Source: Nocardia alba NBRC 108234 (GTDB lineage Bacteria; Actinomycetota; Actinomycetes; Mycobacteriales; Mycobacteriaceae). Taken from it: a DNA stretch of 64,000 nucleotides. The DNA lies in contig NZ_BDAX01000016.1 of NCBI RefSeq assembly GCF_001612665.1, forward strand, positions 1 to 64,000. The letters are read 5' to 3'. The notes beneath the pieces were generated by a model, which made no database searches, was not told the DNA's origin, and saw nothing but the letters and a program-made list of their open reading frames with translations. Below, piece after piece: positions 9,028 to 18,364 of this stretch; positions within the stretch are counted from its first letter, which is position 1; each line of letters begins with the position of its first letter. Both the position numbers and the translations under genes were made by a program.

Positions 9028-10283
9028 CCACGCAGTCGTCCGATCCCGTCGCGCCCGCCCGGACCCGGGTGCGGTTCAACCCGTTCAGCGCCGAATTCCG
9101 GCACGACCCGTACCCGATCTACCAGCAGTTGCGCGAGGCCGAACCGGTGCACCGCACGCTCGGCATGTGGGTGCTCACCCGGCACGCCGAGGTGCGCGGC
9201 GTACTGCACGATCGCTCGTTCAGCGCCGGGTTGATCCCCAGCCTGGTGACCCGGCAGGCCGAGCGGCTCGGCCATTGCAGCGTCGAGCAGATCGAACGCC
9301 TCGGGCGTAAGTCGTTGGTGTTCACCGACAATCCCGATCACGCGCGCCTGCGCGGACTGGTGAACCGGGTGTTCACCGCCCGGTCGGTGGAATCGCTGCG
9401 ACCGCTGGTGACCCGGATCGCCGGCGACCTGATGGAGCGGGCCTGGCGCGACGGTGGCTTCGATGTGATCGCCGATCTGGCCGCGCCGCTGCCGGTCGCG
9501 GTGCTGTGTGAGTGGATGGACCTGCCCGAGGAGTTGCGCGGCCGAGTCGGGCCGTGGACCCACGACATTCGATTCCTGCTCGAACCCGGGATGATGAAAG
9601 CCGGGGACTTCGAGCGGGTCTGCGCGGTGGTCGAGGAGTTCGCCGCCGCCATCGACGCCGTGTTGCCCGAGCGACGAGCCCGGCCCGGCAGCGATCTGAT
9701 CAGCCAGTTGCTCGCCGCGCGGACCGGGGGCGGGGATGTGCTGTCCGACGAGGAGCTGGTGTTCGTCTGCATCATGTGCTTCGTCGCGGGCAACGAAACC
9801 ACCAAATCGCTGATCGGCAACGGCACACTTGCCCTGCTGCGTAATCCCGAGCAGGCGGCGCTGCTGCGTCGCGGACCGGAGTCGGTCGAGGCGGCGGTCA
9901 CCGAGGCACTGCGCTACGACCCGCCGCTGCAGTTGACCAAACGCCTGGCCACCCGCGATATCCAGCTCGACGGGGCCAGGATCTCGGCGGGCGAGCAGAT
10001 CCTGGTGTGTCTCGGCGCGGCCAACCGCGACCCCGCTGTGTTCGCCGAGCCCGACGAGTTCGACCTCACCCGCACCGGCGGTGGGCATCTGGGCTTCGGA
10101 CACGGAATGCACGGGTGCCTCGGCGGACTGCTCGCCGAACTGCAGGCGCAGGTCGCCTTCGAGTACCTGTTCGTCGGTTCGGAATATCTGGCACCGCGGT
10201 CGGCCGAACTCGAGTGGCAGGACCACAGTTTCATCGTGCGCGGCCTGAAGAGCCTGCCCGTCGACGTGCGGCGGGTCCGATGA
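9024..10283 (+). CDS. Cytochrome P450 (first of two)
   Basis: A bacterial class I P450 of 419 residues, expected to hydroxylate or epoxidise the acyl chain using a ferredoxin partner encoded elsewhere. Seen: the I-helix AGNETT, an ExxR (EALR) and the heme loop LGFGHGMHGCLG with the thiolate Cys at residue 365. The ATG overlaps the methyltransferase stop by 4 bp and its own stop overlaps the thioesterase start, so the genes are translationally coupled. Confidence 0.92.
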   Translation: MTTQSSDPVAPARTRVRFNPFSAEFRHDPYPIYQQLREAEPVHRTLGMWVLTRHAEVRGVLHDRSFSAGLIPSLVTRQAERLGHCSVEQIERLGRKSLVFTDNPDHARLRGLVNRVFTARSVESLRPLVTRIAGDLMERAWRDGGFDVIADLAAPLPVAVLCEWMDLPEELRGRVGPWTHDIRFLLEPGMMKAGDFERVCAVVEEFAAAIDAVLPERRARPGSDLISQLLAARTGGGDVLSDEELVFVCIMCFVAGNETTKSLIGNGTLALLRNPEQAALLRRGPESVEAAVTEALRYDPPLQLTKRLATRDIQLDGARISAGEQILVCLGAANRDPAVFAEPDEFDLTRTGGGHLGFGHGMHGCLGGLLAELQAQVAFEYLFVGSEYLAPRSAELEWQDHSFIVRGLKSLPVDVRRVR

Positions 10284-11017
10284 CGGGCACCGGCCTGGTC
10301 AAATCGTGGTTGCGCACCGACGCCGCGCCGGTGGCGGTCCGGCTGGTGTGCATCCCGCACGCGGGCGCCGGGGCGTCGTCGTTCAACCGCTGGCCGGACC
10401 TGTTCGGCCCCGGGGTCGGGGTGGTGCGAGTCCAGTTGCCCGGCCGCGAGGACGTCGCGCAGCAGCCGCCGCTGCACCGGGTCGGCGAGGCCGTCGACGA
10501 ATTGGTCGGCCAGATAACGCAATCGGGTGAGACGCAGGTGGCGATCTACGGCCACAGCATGGGCGCGCTGATCGCCTATGAACTGGCTCGCGCGCTGACC
10601 CTCGCCGATCGGGCGCCGATCCATCTGTTCGTGTCCGGTCGCCGGGCACCGCACCTGGCGGCGAGTCGCGCGGTCCTGCATCGCCTGCCCGACAACGAAT
10701 TCGCCGATGCCATGGCCGCCATGGGCGCGTGGGGCGCGGCGGGTCGCAGCGCGAGCTTCCTGCGGTACGCGCTGCCGTTGACGCGGGCCGACCTGGAGTT
10801 GTCGGAGGAGTACAGCCACCGTCCGCAACCCAGGCTGACCTGCCCGATCACGACGTTCTACGGCACCGAGTACCCGATCGCCGATCCGGAGGAAGTGTGG
10901 GCATGGGGCACGCTGACCGACGGTCCGTTCGCCACGCACGAGTTCACCGGTGATCACCTGTTCCACCATCGACACCGCGCGGCGATCGCGGCGATCATGA
11001 CCGCCGCCCTGACCTGA
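10280..11017 (+). CDS. Type II (GrsT-like) thioesterase
   Basis: An alpha/beta hydrolase of 245 residues that removes wrong or finished acyl groups from carrier domains. Seen: IPHAGAGASSF near residue 25 (oxyanion region of the RifR/GrsT family), the nucleophile elbow GHSMG with Ser93, and a C-terminal GDHLF with the catalytic His near 225. It starts by ATGA overlap with the P450. In this cluster it could edit the synthase or release the product onto the FAAL/ACP branch. Confidence 0.9.
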   Translation: MTGTGLVKSWLRTDAAPVAVRLVCIPHAGAGASSFNRWPDLFGPGVGVVRVQLPGREDVAQQPPLHRVGEAVDELVGQITQSGETQVAIYGHSMGALIAYELARALTLADRAPIHLFVSGRRAPHLAASRAVLHRLPDNEFADAMAAMGAWGAAGRSASFLRYALPLTRADLELSEEYSHRPQPRLTCPITTFYGTEYPIADPEEVWAWGTLTDGPFATHEFTGDHLFHHRHRAAIAAIMTAALT

Positions 11018-11025
11018 GGACCGAC

Positions 11026-12690
11026 GTGCAGCTTCTTCCCGACATCCTCGCGCGTCGCGCCGTCGACGAGCCGGACCGCATCGCCTACATCTTCCTCGAC
11101 GACAACGGTGCCGAGCACACCACCACGACCTATCGCGAACTCCACGACGCGGCGATGGCGGTGGCGAGCCTGCTGCGCGCGCGGTGCGAGCCGGGCGATC
11201 GCGCCCTGCTGGTCTTCGGGCAGTCCGTCGAGTTCATCACCGCCTACTTCGGCTGCCTCTACGCCGATATCGTTGCGGTGCCGGTGAATCCGCCGCGCCG
11301 CGGCCAGGTTCAGGACTCGACCCGCGCTGTCGTCGCCGACTGCGCACCCACGGCCGTGCTGACGATCGGCGCGGTGCTCGAGCCCCTGCGCGCGGTGCTC
11401 GAGCCGGTCTGCGCGGCGCGGCAGTGGCTGGCCGTCGACGAATTACCCACGGCGGATACCGCTTTCGCGCCCGAGGTGGTCGATCCGGACTCCGTGGCGT
11501 TCCTGCAGTACACCTCCGGGTCGACCTCCGCGCCCAAGGGCGTGATGGTCACGCATCGAAACCTGGTGGCCAACGAGGAGATGATCCGGCACAGTTTCGG
11601 CCACGACAGTGAATCGACGGTCGTCGGCTGGGCGCCTTTCTTCCATGATCAGGGCCTGATCGGCAATGTGCTGCAACCGGTGTACGTGGGCGCGACCTGT
11701 ATCCAGATGTCGCCCACCACGTTCATCCGGCGGCCGCTGCGGTGGCTGGAGGCCATCTCGCGCTATCGCGCGCACACCAGCGGCGGCCCGAACTTCGCCT
11801 TCGATGCCTGTGTCGCGCGCGCGGCGGCGGGCGAGCTGCCCGATCTCGACCTGAGTTCCTGGAAGGTCGCCTTCAACGGCGCCGAACCGATCCGCGCCGA
11901 GACCCTGGACAGGTTCGCCAAAACCTTTGCCCCACTGGGCTTCAGCGCCCAATCGGTATTCCCGTGCTACGGGCTCGCGGAAGCCACCCTGCTGGTGTCG
12001 GCCAGTGGGAAAGGACGCGGTCCGCGATTGCTGGACGCCGATATCGACGCGCTCGCCGACCGGCGCTACGTCGCGGGCACCGCGGATCAGGGGCACACGC
12101 TCGTCGGCTCGGGTGTGGTACTGCCGGGTGAGTCGCTGCGCATCGTCGACCCGGAAACGGGCGAGCCCTGCCCGCCGGATCGGGCAGGCGAGATCTGGGT
12201 GGCGGGTGACCATGTGGCCCAGGGCTATCGGGGCCTGCCGGAGCTGAGCGCCGCGACCTTCCAGGCTCGCATCGCCGACGATGCCGAGCGCGCCTACCTG
12301 CGCACGGGCGACCTCGGCCTGATCGTCGACGACGAACTGTACGTGGTGGGCAGGCTCAAGGACATGATCATCATCCGGGGCCGCAACTACTACCCGCACG
12401 ACATCGAGCACACCGTGGCCCGCGCGCACCCGGCGCTGCGACCCGGCAGCGGCGCGGCGTTCGCGGTGCCGGGGCGCGACGGCGAGAAACTGGTCGTCGT
12501 CCAGGAGCTCGCGCGCGATGCCGCCGCCGATGCCGACGCCGACGACATCGTGGGGGCCATCCGGGCGGCGGTGACGCAGGAGCACGAACTCGCCGTGGCG
12601 GATGTGGTGCTCGCCGCGCCGAACACCGTGCAGAAGACGAGCAGCGGAAAAATCATGCGAGCAGCAGCGAGAAAGCGGTACCTGGAATGA
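11026..12690 (+). CDS. Fatty acyl-AMP ligase (FAAL)
   Basis: An adenylate-forming enzyme of 554 residues that activates a fatty acid as acyl-AMP and passes it to an ACP. Seen: the P-loop-like YTSGSTSAPKGVMVTH at 162-177, GWAPFFHDQGLIG and GPNFAFD, all typical of FadD32-type FAALs rather than CoA ligases, and the C-terminal hinge GRLKDMIIIRGRNYYPHDIE. The GTG start lies 8 bp after the thioesterase stop. The discrete ACP at 7.9 kb is the obvious acceptor. Confidence 0.93.
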   Translation: MQLLPDILARRAVDEPDRIAYIFLDDNGAEHTTTTYRELHDAAMAVASLLRARCEPGDRALLVFGQSVEFITAYFGCLYADIVAVPVNPPRRGQVQDSTRAVVADCAPTAVLTIGAVLEPLRAVLEPVCAARQWLAVDELPTADTAFAPEVVDPDSVAFLQYTSGSTSAPKGVMVTHRNLVANEEMIRHSFGHDSESTVVGWAPFFHDQGLIGNVLQPVYVGATCIQMSPTTFIRRPLRWLEAISRYRAHTSGGPNFAFDACVARAAAGELPDLDLSSWKVAFNGAEPIRAETLDRFAKTFAPLGFSAQSVFPCYGLAEATLLVSASGKGRGPRLLDADIDALADRRYVAGTADQGHTLVGSGVVLPGESLRIVDPETGEPCPPDRAGEIWVAGDHVAQGYRGLPELSAATFQARIADDAERAYLRTGDLGLIVDDELYVVGRLKDMIIIRGRNYYPHDIEHTVARAHPALRPGSGAAFAVPGRDGEKLVVVQELARDAAADADADDIVGAIRAAVTQEHELAVADVVLAAPNTVQKTSSGKIMRAAARKRYLE

Positions 12691-13895
12691 GCACCGAGAC
12701 CTATGTCTTCGATCCCACCGCACCGGGATTCATCGACGACCCCTATCCGCACTACGACCGACTGCGGGCCGCGGGACCCGCGCAGCAACATCCGCTCGGG
12801 TTCTGGATCATCGCCCGGCACGCCGATGTGGCCGCGCTGCAGCGCTCGGCGCACTCGGTCGACGAGGCGCACCTGCGGCATCTGCCCGCGTGGAAGAGCG
12901 GCAGCGCCGAGGTCCGCAAGGAGAGCCGGGTGATGGGCGGGCTGTCGATGCTGGACCAGGACCCGCCCGACCACACCCGCCTGCGACGGCTGGTGTCGAA
13001 GGCCTTCACACCGCGGGCCATCGAATCGCTGCAGCCGCGCGTCGAGGAACTCGTCGAAGAGGCGCTGGTCCGGATCGCCGCCGCGGGCACCGCGGATGTC
13101 ATCGCCGAACTGGCCTTTCCGCTGCCCTTCACCATCATCTCGGAAATGCTCGGTATCCCCGTCGGCGAGCACACCCGCCTGCGCGAGCTGACCGCGACCA
13201 TCGTGCTGGTGTTCGAGCCGTTCGCGAGCGCCGAGACCCAGGACCGGATCAGAGCCGCCAACCAGGAACTGTTCGGCATGGTTCGTGAGCTGATCCGCTG
13301 GAAGCGCACCACCTCCGGCGACGACCTGCTCTCCGCGTTGATCAGCGCCGAGGACGACGGCGACATGCTCAGCGAGGACGAGCTGATCTCGCAGGTGATG
13401 TTCCTCTACATCGCGGGCCACGAGACCACGGTGACCCACCTCGGCAGCGGAATCCGTTCGCTGCTGCAGCATCCGGACCAGGCGCGGCGGCTGCGGAACG
13501 AGCCCGAGCTGGCGGTGAGCGCCGTCGACGAGCTGATGCGCTTCGACACCCCGGTGCACCTGATGCGCCGGATCACCGTCTCACCGTTGCGCATCGGTGA
13601 GCACGAGATCCCGGCGGGCAGCTGGGTGATCGGCGCGATGGCCGCCGCCAACCGGGACCCGGAATTCTGGGGCGCCGACGCCGACGAATTGCGTCTGGAC
13701 CGGTCGAACGCGCACCAGAATGTCTCGCTCGGGGCCGGTATCCACCACTGCCTCGGCGCCGCCCTGGTCCGCATGGAGGCCCGGGTCGTGTTCCCGCGCT
13801 TCGTGACCCGCTTTCCCGAGGCCGTGGTGGTAGATCAGACCTGGAACGGCCGGATCAACCTGCGCGGCCTCGCGACACTGACGGTCGCGGTGTAG
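12687..13895 (+). CDS. Cytochrome P450 (second of two)
   Basis: A second bacterial P450, 402 residues, coupled to the FAAL by a 4-bp overlap. Seen: the I-helix AGHETT, ExxR (ELMR) and the heme loop SLGAGIHHCLG with Cys355; the usual Phe of FGxGxHxC is Leu here. It is not a close duplicate of the first P450 (different N terminus and heme loop), so two separate oxidations are likely. It is the last plus-strand gene of the cluster; a convergent gene ends 3 bp beyond. Confidence 0.92.
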   Translation: MSTETYVFDPTAPGFIDDPYPHYDRLRAAGPAQQHPLGFWIIARHADVAALQRSAHSVDEAHLRHLPAWKSGSAEVRKESRVMGGLSMLDQDPPDHTRLRRLVSKAFTPRAIESLQPRVEELVEEALVRIAAAGTADVIAELAFPLPFTIISEMLGIPVGEHTRLRELTATIVLVFEPFASAETQDRIRAANQELFGMVRELIRWKRTTSGDDLLSALISAEDDGDMLSEDELISQVMFLYIAGHETTVTHLGSGIRSLLQHPDQARRLRNEPELAVSAVDELMRFDTPVHLMRRITVSPLRIGEHEIPAGSWVIGAMAAANRDPEFWGADADELRLDRSNAHQNVSLGAGIHHCLGAALVRMEARVVFPRFVTRFPEAVVVDQTWNGRINLRGLATLTVAV

Positions 13896-13898
13896 CGC

Positions 13899-14693
13899 TC
13901 AGCTGGGTTGTTCGACGGGCACCGAGAACCGCATGCCGGGTCGGCTCAGGTGCACGGGCCCGTCGAATTCGGCTGACACATCGTCGTGTCGATCCTGCTG
14001 CCACTGCGGTTGCGCCGATCCGAAATGGGTCAGCACCACCGAGCGCGCACCCGCGGCCGCGGCGGCCCGCCCGACCTCGGTGGCGCACAGATGGCCGTGT
14101 GCGGTGTGATCGGGCTTGTCGAGGGTGGACTCGGCGAGAAAGATGTCGACATCGGCCGCGAGCGCGACCAGGTTGTCGTTCCAGCCGGTATCGCCGGTGA
14201 ACGCGATACTGCCGGTGGGACTTTCGATCCGGACGCCGCACGCGGGTTCGGTGTGCACCATGGGCACCAGTTCGATGCTGCAATCGGTGAGCCGGTAGGT
14301 CGCCCCGCGCTCGTACTCGATGACCTCGTAGGCCAGGTCGAATGCCCGATTCAGGTCGGGAAAGGTCTTCACCGGGAACAGCGCGGCGAGCTGATCCAGT
14401 TTCGCGCGCGCGCCTTTCGGCACGAACAGCTTGATGCGGCGGTCGGGGGCGTCAGGGGCCCTGCGCATCGCCTGCTTGCCGATGGGCAGCACGTCGTAGC
14501 AGTGATCCAGGTGCAGGTGGCTGATGACCACCGCGTCGAGCAGGCTCGCGTGCAGGTAGTTGCCCAGCATCACCGCGATGCCGGGACCACAGTCGAGCAG
14601 AATTCTGGACTGCCCGGTTTCGACCAGATAGCCCGAACTGGCGGCGCCGTCGGCGGGCATACCGGCTCGATTTCCGACGATTGTCAGGTGCAT
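13899..14693 (-). CDS. MBL-fold metallo-hydrolase, RNase Z/phosphodiesterase-like
   Basis: A metallo-beta-lactamase-fold hydrolase of 264 residues. Seen: the zinc motif SHLHLDH at 58-64, further ligand candidates in MVHTE and FTGDTGWND, and a C-terminal LTHFGSA. It resembles the RNase Z/cyclic phosphodiesterase-like branch. ATG 14693 is preceded by GAAAGG. It converges on the second P450, so whether it belongs to the lipid cluster (for example as a thioesterase- or lactonase-like enzyme) is open. Confidence 0.85.
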   Translation of the reverse strand: MHLTIVGNRAGMPADGAASSGYLVETGQSRILLDCGPGIAVMLGNYLHASLLDAVVISHLHLDHCYDVLPIGKQAMRRAPDAPDRRIKLFVPKGARAKLDQLAALFPVKTFPDLNRAFDLAYEVIEYERGATYRLTDCSIELVPMVHTEPACGVRIESPTGSIAFTGDTGWNDNLVALAADVDIFLAESTLDKPDHTAHGHLCATEVGRAAAAAGARSVVLTHFGSAQPQWQQDRHDDVSAEFDGPVHLSRPGMRFSVPVEQPS

Positions 14694-14946
14694 TCGACAT
14701 ACCTTTCGACACGGGAGTTTTCGAGCCGACGGTATCGATGAGATCTGGTGGGGCCGACTCGCATCGAACATTCCGATCCGTCCATCGCTTTTCACGATCG
14801 AATCGACCGGGAAAGCGCTCTGAACTGCGCGAATAGTCGGAGTGTCGTTCGGCGAGCGCGGATTTCGGAATTGACGGCGCCCGGCACCGAATATCGTTGT
14901 CCAACGTTTGCGAGTAGGTGCGAAGACAATGAGAACGGGGATTGTG

Positions 14947-15711
14947 ATGACCAACGGTGTGAGTTCGGCGATGGGCCGGGAATTGCCGCTGCGCGGTGCG
15001 GTGAACGCGCGGGATCTGGGTGGTTTGACAACGGCGGACGGACGGCAGGTGCGTCGTCTGCGAGTGTTTCGGTCGGATCTGCTCACCCGATTGGACGCCG
15101 GGGACGTGGCGTTTCTGCTGACCGACTGCGGGCTTCGCACGATCGTCGACCTGCGCGCGCCGGGCGAGATCGTCACCGACGGAACAGGTGCCGTGGTCGA
15201 TGCCGTCGCCCACTACCGGAACCTGCACATCTACGGTGCGGACCGGGTGCGGCTCGACCTCACCGAGGTCTCGCCCGATGGGAGCATGTTCGACCGGTAC
15301 TGCGAATACCTCGAGCACAGCAGCGAGAACATCGCCGCCGTCCTGGGTCTGCTCGCTGATCCGGGGCAACTGTCCGCGCTGATCCACTGCGCCGCGGGCA
15401 AGGATCGCACGGGGGTGGTGATCGCCCTGCTGCTCGCGGTCATCGGGGTGCGCGCCGACGACATCATCGCCGACTACGCCGCCACCACCGCCAACATCGC
15501 CGCGCTGCGCACGCGCGACGGTCGGCCCGCCCGACCCGACGACGCGGTCGATCGGCTTCCGGCCTGGGTGTTCGCCGCCGACGCGATCACCATGCGCCAG
15601 TTCCTGGCCCACCTGGACGCCGAGCACGGTGGCGCCGCCGTGTGGGCGACCCGGGCCGGCCTCGATCAGGCGACACAACGGCAGTTGGCCGAGAACCTGC
15701 TCTGTGACTGA
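14947..15711 (+). CDS. Tyrosine-protein phosphatase, PtpB/SerP-type
   Basis: A dual-specificity-type phosphatase of 254 residues, similar in layout to mycobacterial PtpB. Seen: the N-terminal RGAVNARDLGG, the WPD-like region with VDLRAPGE, and the P-loop HCAAGKDRTG with nucleophile Cys148 and Arg154. ATG 14947 is chosen for the GGGG just upstream; ATG 14929 and TTG 14908 are alternatives. No signal peptide. It is divergent from the MBL-fold gene, with about 250 bp between them. Confidence 0.87.
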   Translation: MTNGVSSAMGRELPLRGAVNARDLGGLTTADGRQVRRLRVFRSDLLTRLDAGDVAFLLTDCGLRTIVDLRAPGEIVTDGTGAVVDAVAHYRNLHIYGADRVRLDLTEVSPDGSMFDRYCEYLEHSSENIAAVLGLLADPGQLSALIHCAAGKDRTGVVIALLLAVIGVRADDIIADYAATTANIAALRTRDGRPARPDDAVDRLPAWVFAADAITMRQFLAHLDAEHGGAAVWATRAGLDQATQRQLAENLLCD

Positions 15712-15743
15712 GGTCACAGAACGATGGCGATTTCGTGCCATTC

Positions 15744-15772
15744 TTCCCAAAACATTTTCTAATGCTTGGGAA
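15744..15772. promoter_or_regulatory. Inverted repeat upstream of the first SulP-CA gene
   Basis: TTCCCAA (15744-15750) and TTGGGAA (15766-15772) form a perfect 7-bp inverted repeat with a 15-base AT-rich spacer, between the phosphatase stop and the SulP-CA start. The leader of the second SulP-CA gene has CCAA and TTGG arms around TCTTTACCAA near 18230. Both leaders contain TCTTTAC. An operator is possible; nothing more can be said. Confidence 0.35.
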
Positions 15773-15922
15773 GGTCTTTACTCTTAACGCGACTCTGTGT
15801 CTGGGGTCCGCTCGCTTCGAGCCAGTGCCACAGATCTGCCGTTCGCTCGCAGCTCAGCATCTATTGCCAGTGCATGTTCGACCGATGAACCGGGAGCTCA
15901 CCCGCCCCGGCGAAGGAGAATG

Positions 15923-18145
15923 ATGACCGACAATGATCCGGGCACCACAACCATCGCGACGGCGCCGCCGCTGTCGTGCGCTTCACTGAAATCTGTTCTA
16001 CAGCAAGACCTTCCGGCCTCGCTCGTGGTCTTCCTCGTCGCACTGCCGCTGTCGCTGGGCGTCGCGCTGGCCTCCGGTGCGCCGGTCGTGGCCGGGCTCA
16101 TCGCGGCGGCGGTCGGCGGGGTGGTCGCCGGGTTGCTCGGCGGTTCGAAGGTTCAGGTCAGTGGGCCGACCGCGAGTCTTGCCGTCGTCGTGGCGGGAGC
16201 GGTCCAGCAATTCGGTTGGGCCGCTATGTGTTTCATCACCATCGGCGCGGGTGTCCTGCAGATCCTGTTCGGGCTCAGCCGCATCGCGCGCGCCGCGCTC
16301 GGGATCGCGCCGGTGGTGGTGCACGCGATGCTCGCCGGCATCGGCGTGGTGATCGCGCTGCAACAGGTCCATGTGCTGCTCGGCGGAACGACGGTCAGCT
16401 CCCCGTGGGCCAGTATCCTCGCGCTTCCGCACCAGGTGATGTCGGTGCGCACGGGTGATCTGTTCATCGGGTTGCTCGTGATCGCCGTGCTGATCGGCTG
16501 GCAGTATCTGCCGCGCCGGGTACGGGTGGTGCCCGGTCCGCTGGTCGCGGTGGTGGTGGGGACGGTGGCGTCGCTGGTGCTGCCGGTGACAGTGGAACGG
16601 GTTCACCTCGACGGCTCACTGCTCGACGGGATCGGGTTGCCCGCATTGCCGCACGGCGGGTGGCCGACGCTGGCGCTCACCATGCTCACCGTCGCACTCA
16701 TCGCCAGCGTGGAGACGCTGCTCTCGGCCGTCGCCGTCGACAAATTGCGCCCCGACCAGCGCACCGACTACGACCGGGAACTGCTCGGTCAGGGTGCGGC
16801 GAACATGGTCTCCGGCATGCTCGGCGGCCTGCCGATCGCGGCGGTCATCGTGCGCAGCATCACCAACGCCAACGCGGGCGCGCGCAGCAGGGCGGCCACC
16901 GTACTGCACGGTGGCTGGATCCTGGTGTTCGCGATCGCGCTGGTCGGCCTGGTCCGCCAGATCCCCACGGCGGCGCTGGCCGCGCTGCTGGTGCTGGTCG
17001 GGGTGCAGCTGGTGAAGCTGGCCCACATCAGACGTGCCCGCCGCACCGGCGACATCTATGTCTACCTGATCACCGTGATCGGCGTCGTAGCGCTGAATCT
17101 GTTGCAGGGCATGGTGATCGGACTGATCGCCTCGTTCGCGCTGCTGCTGTGGCGGGTCGTGAAATTCACCATCGCCGCAGCGCCGCGCACCGATGGGACC
17201 TGGCTTGTTCGCATCGCGGGCACCTGCACCTTCCTGGCCGCGCCCCGGCTCACGACCGAATTGGCGAAGGTGCCCGCCGGTGTGGACGTGACCGTCGAGC
17301 TGAGTGTGGACTTCCTCGACCACGCGGCGTGCGAGTTGCTCTCGGACTGGGCCGATGCCCGTGAATCCGGTGGCAGCGCGGTCGACTTCGTCGAACTGGG
17401 GGCCGCGAGGATGGCCCGCACCCACGACGGTCCGCCCGCGCACGGTCACGCGGGCAAAGCGGTCGACGAGGCGGTCCGGCCGTGGCGGCGCAGCGGCGGT
17501 GTCGACCCGATCGCCGCGGGCATCGCGGCCTACCATCGCCAGCACGCGCACCTGATGCGCCCGCACCTGGACGGGTTGCGGCACCGGCCCGATGCCGACA
17601 CCTTCTTCCTGGCCTGTGCCGACGCCCGCATCGTGCCCAACGTCATCACCAACAGTGGCCCCGGCGACCTGTTCACCGTGCGCAATGTCGGAAACCTGGT
17701 GCCGGTCGGCGGTTCCGACGTCTCGGTGGAGGCCGCGCTGATCTACGCGCTCGACAAGCTCGACGTGCGCTCGGTGGTGGTGTGCGGACACAGTGGCTGC
17801 GGGGCGATGGAAGCGCTGTACCGGCAGGTGCAGGCGGGGCCGGGACTCGACGACTGGCTGGCCCATGCCCAGCCCACGCTGACGGCTTTCCAGGCCGGCC
17901 ACCCCGTCGCCGAGGCCGCCGAGCTCGCGGGCTTCGGTCCGATCGACCAGCTCGGCATGGTGAACGTGGCCCGGCAGGTGCAGACCCTGATCGACTATCC
18001 GGCGGTGCGCAGCGGCATCGAGGAACGCGGGGTCGCGGTGTCGGGGCTGTTCTTCGACCTGGCGACCGCGCGGGTCATCGAGATCACCGCCGACGGGATC
18101 GTCGAGTTCGACGAGGCCCGTCGCGCCGCCGCGGAACCGGTGTAG
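15923..18145 (+). CDS. SulP-family transporter fused to beta-carbonic anhydrase (copy 1)
   Basis: A 740-residue inner-membrane protein likely to move bicarbonate (or sulfate) and interconvert it with CO2. The first 430 or so residues are a SulP transporter (LPASLVVFLVALPLSLGVAL at the start, many TM segments), then a short STAS-like stretch. The C-terminal beta-carbonic anhydrase has zinc ligands Cys565 (CADAR), His623 and Cys626 (CGHSGC). The architecture matches M. tuberculosis Rv3273. ATG 15923 fits AAGGAGA better than the adjacent ATG 15920. The next gene is a tandem paralog. Confidence 0.92.
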   Translation: MTDNDPGTTTIATAPPLSCASLKSVLQQDLPASLVVFLVALPLSLGVALASGAPVVAGLIAAAVGGVVAGLLGGSKVQVSGPTASLAVVVAGAVQQFGWAAMCFITIGAGVLQILFGLSRIARAALGIAPVVVHAMLAGIGVVIALQQVHVLLGGTTVSSPWASILALPHQVMSVRTGDLFIGLLVIAVLIGWQYLPRRVRVVPGPLVAVVVGTVASLVLPVTVERVHLDGSLLDGIGLPALPHGGWPTLALTMLTVALIASVETLLSAVAVDKLRPDQRTDYDRELLGQGAANMVSGMLGGLPIAAVIVRSITNANAGARSRAATVLHGGWILVFAIALVGLVRQIPTAALAALLVLVGVQLVKLAHIRRARRTGDIYVYLITVIGVVALNLLQGMVIGLIASFALLLWRVVKFTIAAAPRTDGTWLVRIAGTCTFLAAPRLTTELAKVPAGVDVTVELSVDFLDHAACELLSDWADARESGGSAVDFVELGAARMARTHDGPPAHGHAGKAVDEAVRPWRRSGGVDPIAAGIAAYHRQHAHLMRPHLDGLRHRPDADTFFLACADARIVPNVITNSGPGDLFTVRNVGNLVPVGGSDVSVEAALIYALDKLDVRSVVVCGHSGCGAMEALYRQVQAGPGLDDWLAHAQPTLTAFQAGHPVAEAAELAGFGPIDQLGMVNVARQVQTLIDYPAVRSGIEERGVAVSGLFFDLATARVIEITADGIVEFDEARRAAAEPV

Positions 18146-18364
18146 CAAGGGGGCGGTTGTGGGTCACACCACAGACTGCCCGCCGTTGTGGCGAGACCGA
18201 CTGTTCGTGCGGCACACTAACTTTGCCAACTCTTTACCAATAGGTTGGATTCATCCGTACCCGGTTCGCTGTCGCACCGGCATCTTTTTTCGCTCCACCC
18301 TTTGCTTCACCGTCAACGCGATGATCGGCCTCGGCCCAGTGCCGGGAGCCGGCGAAGGAGAGTC

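Noticed and set aside
18146..18364. Small gene between the two SulP-CA genes
   Set aside because: Only a short frame with no ribosome-binding site; the region looks like a promoter/leader.
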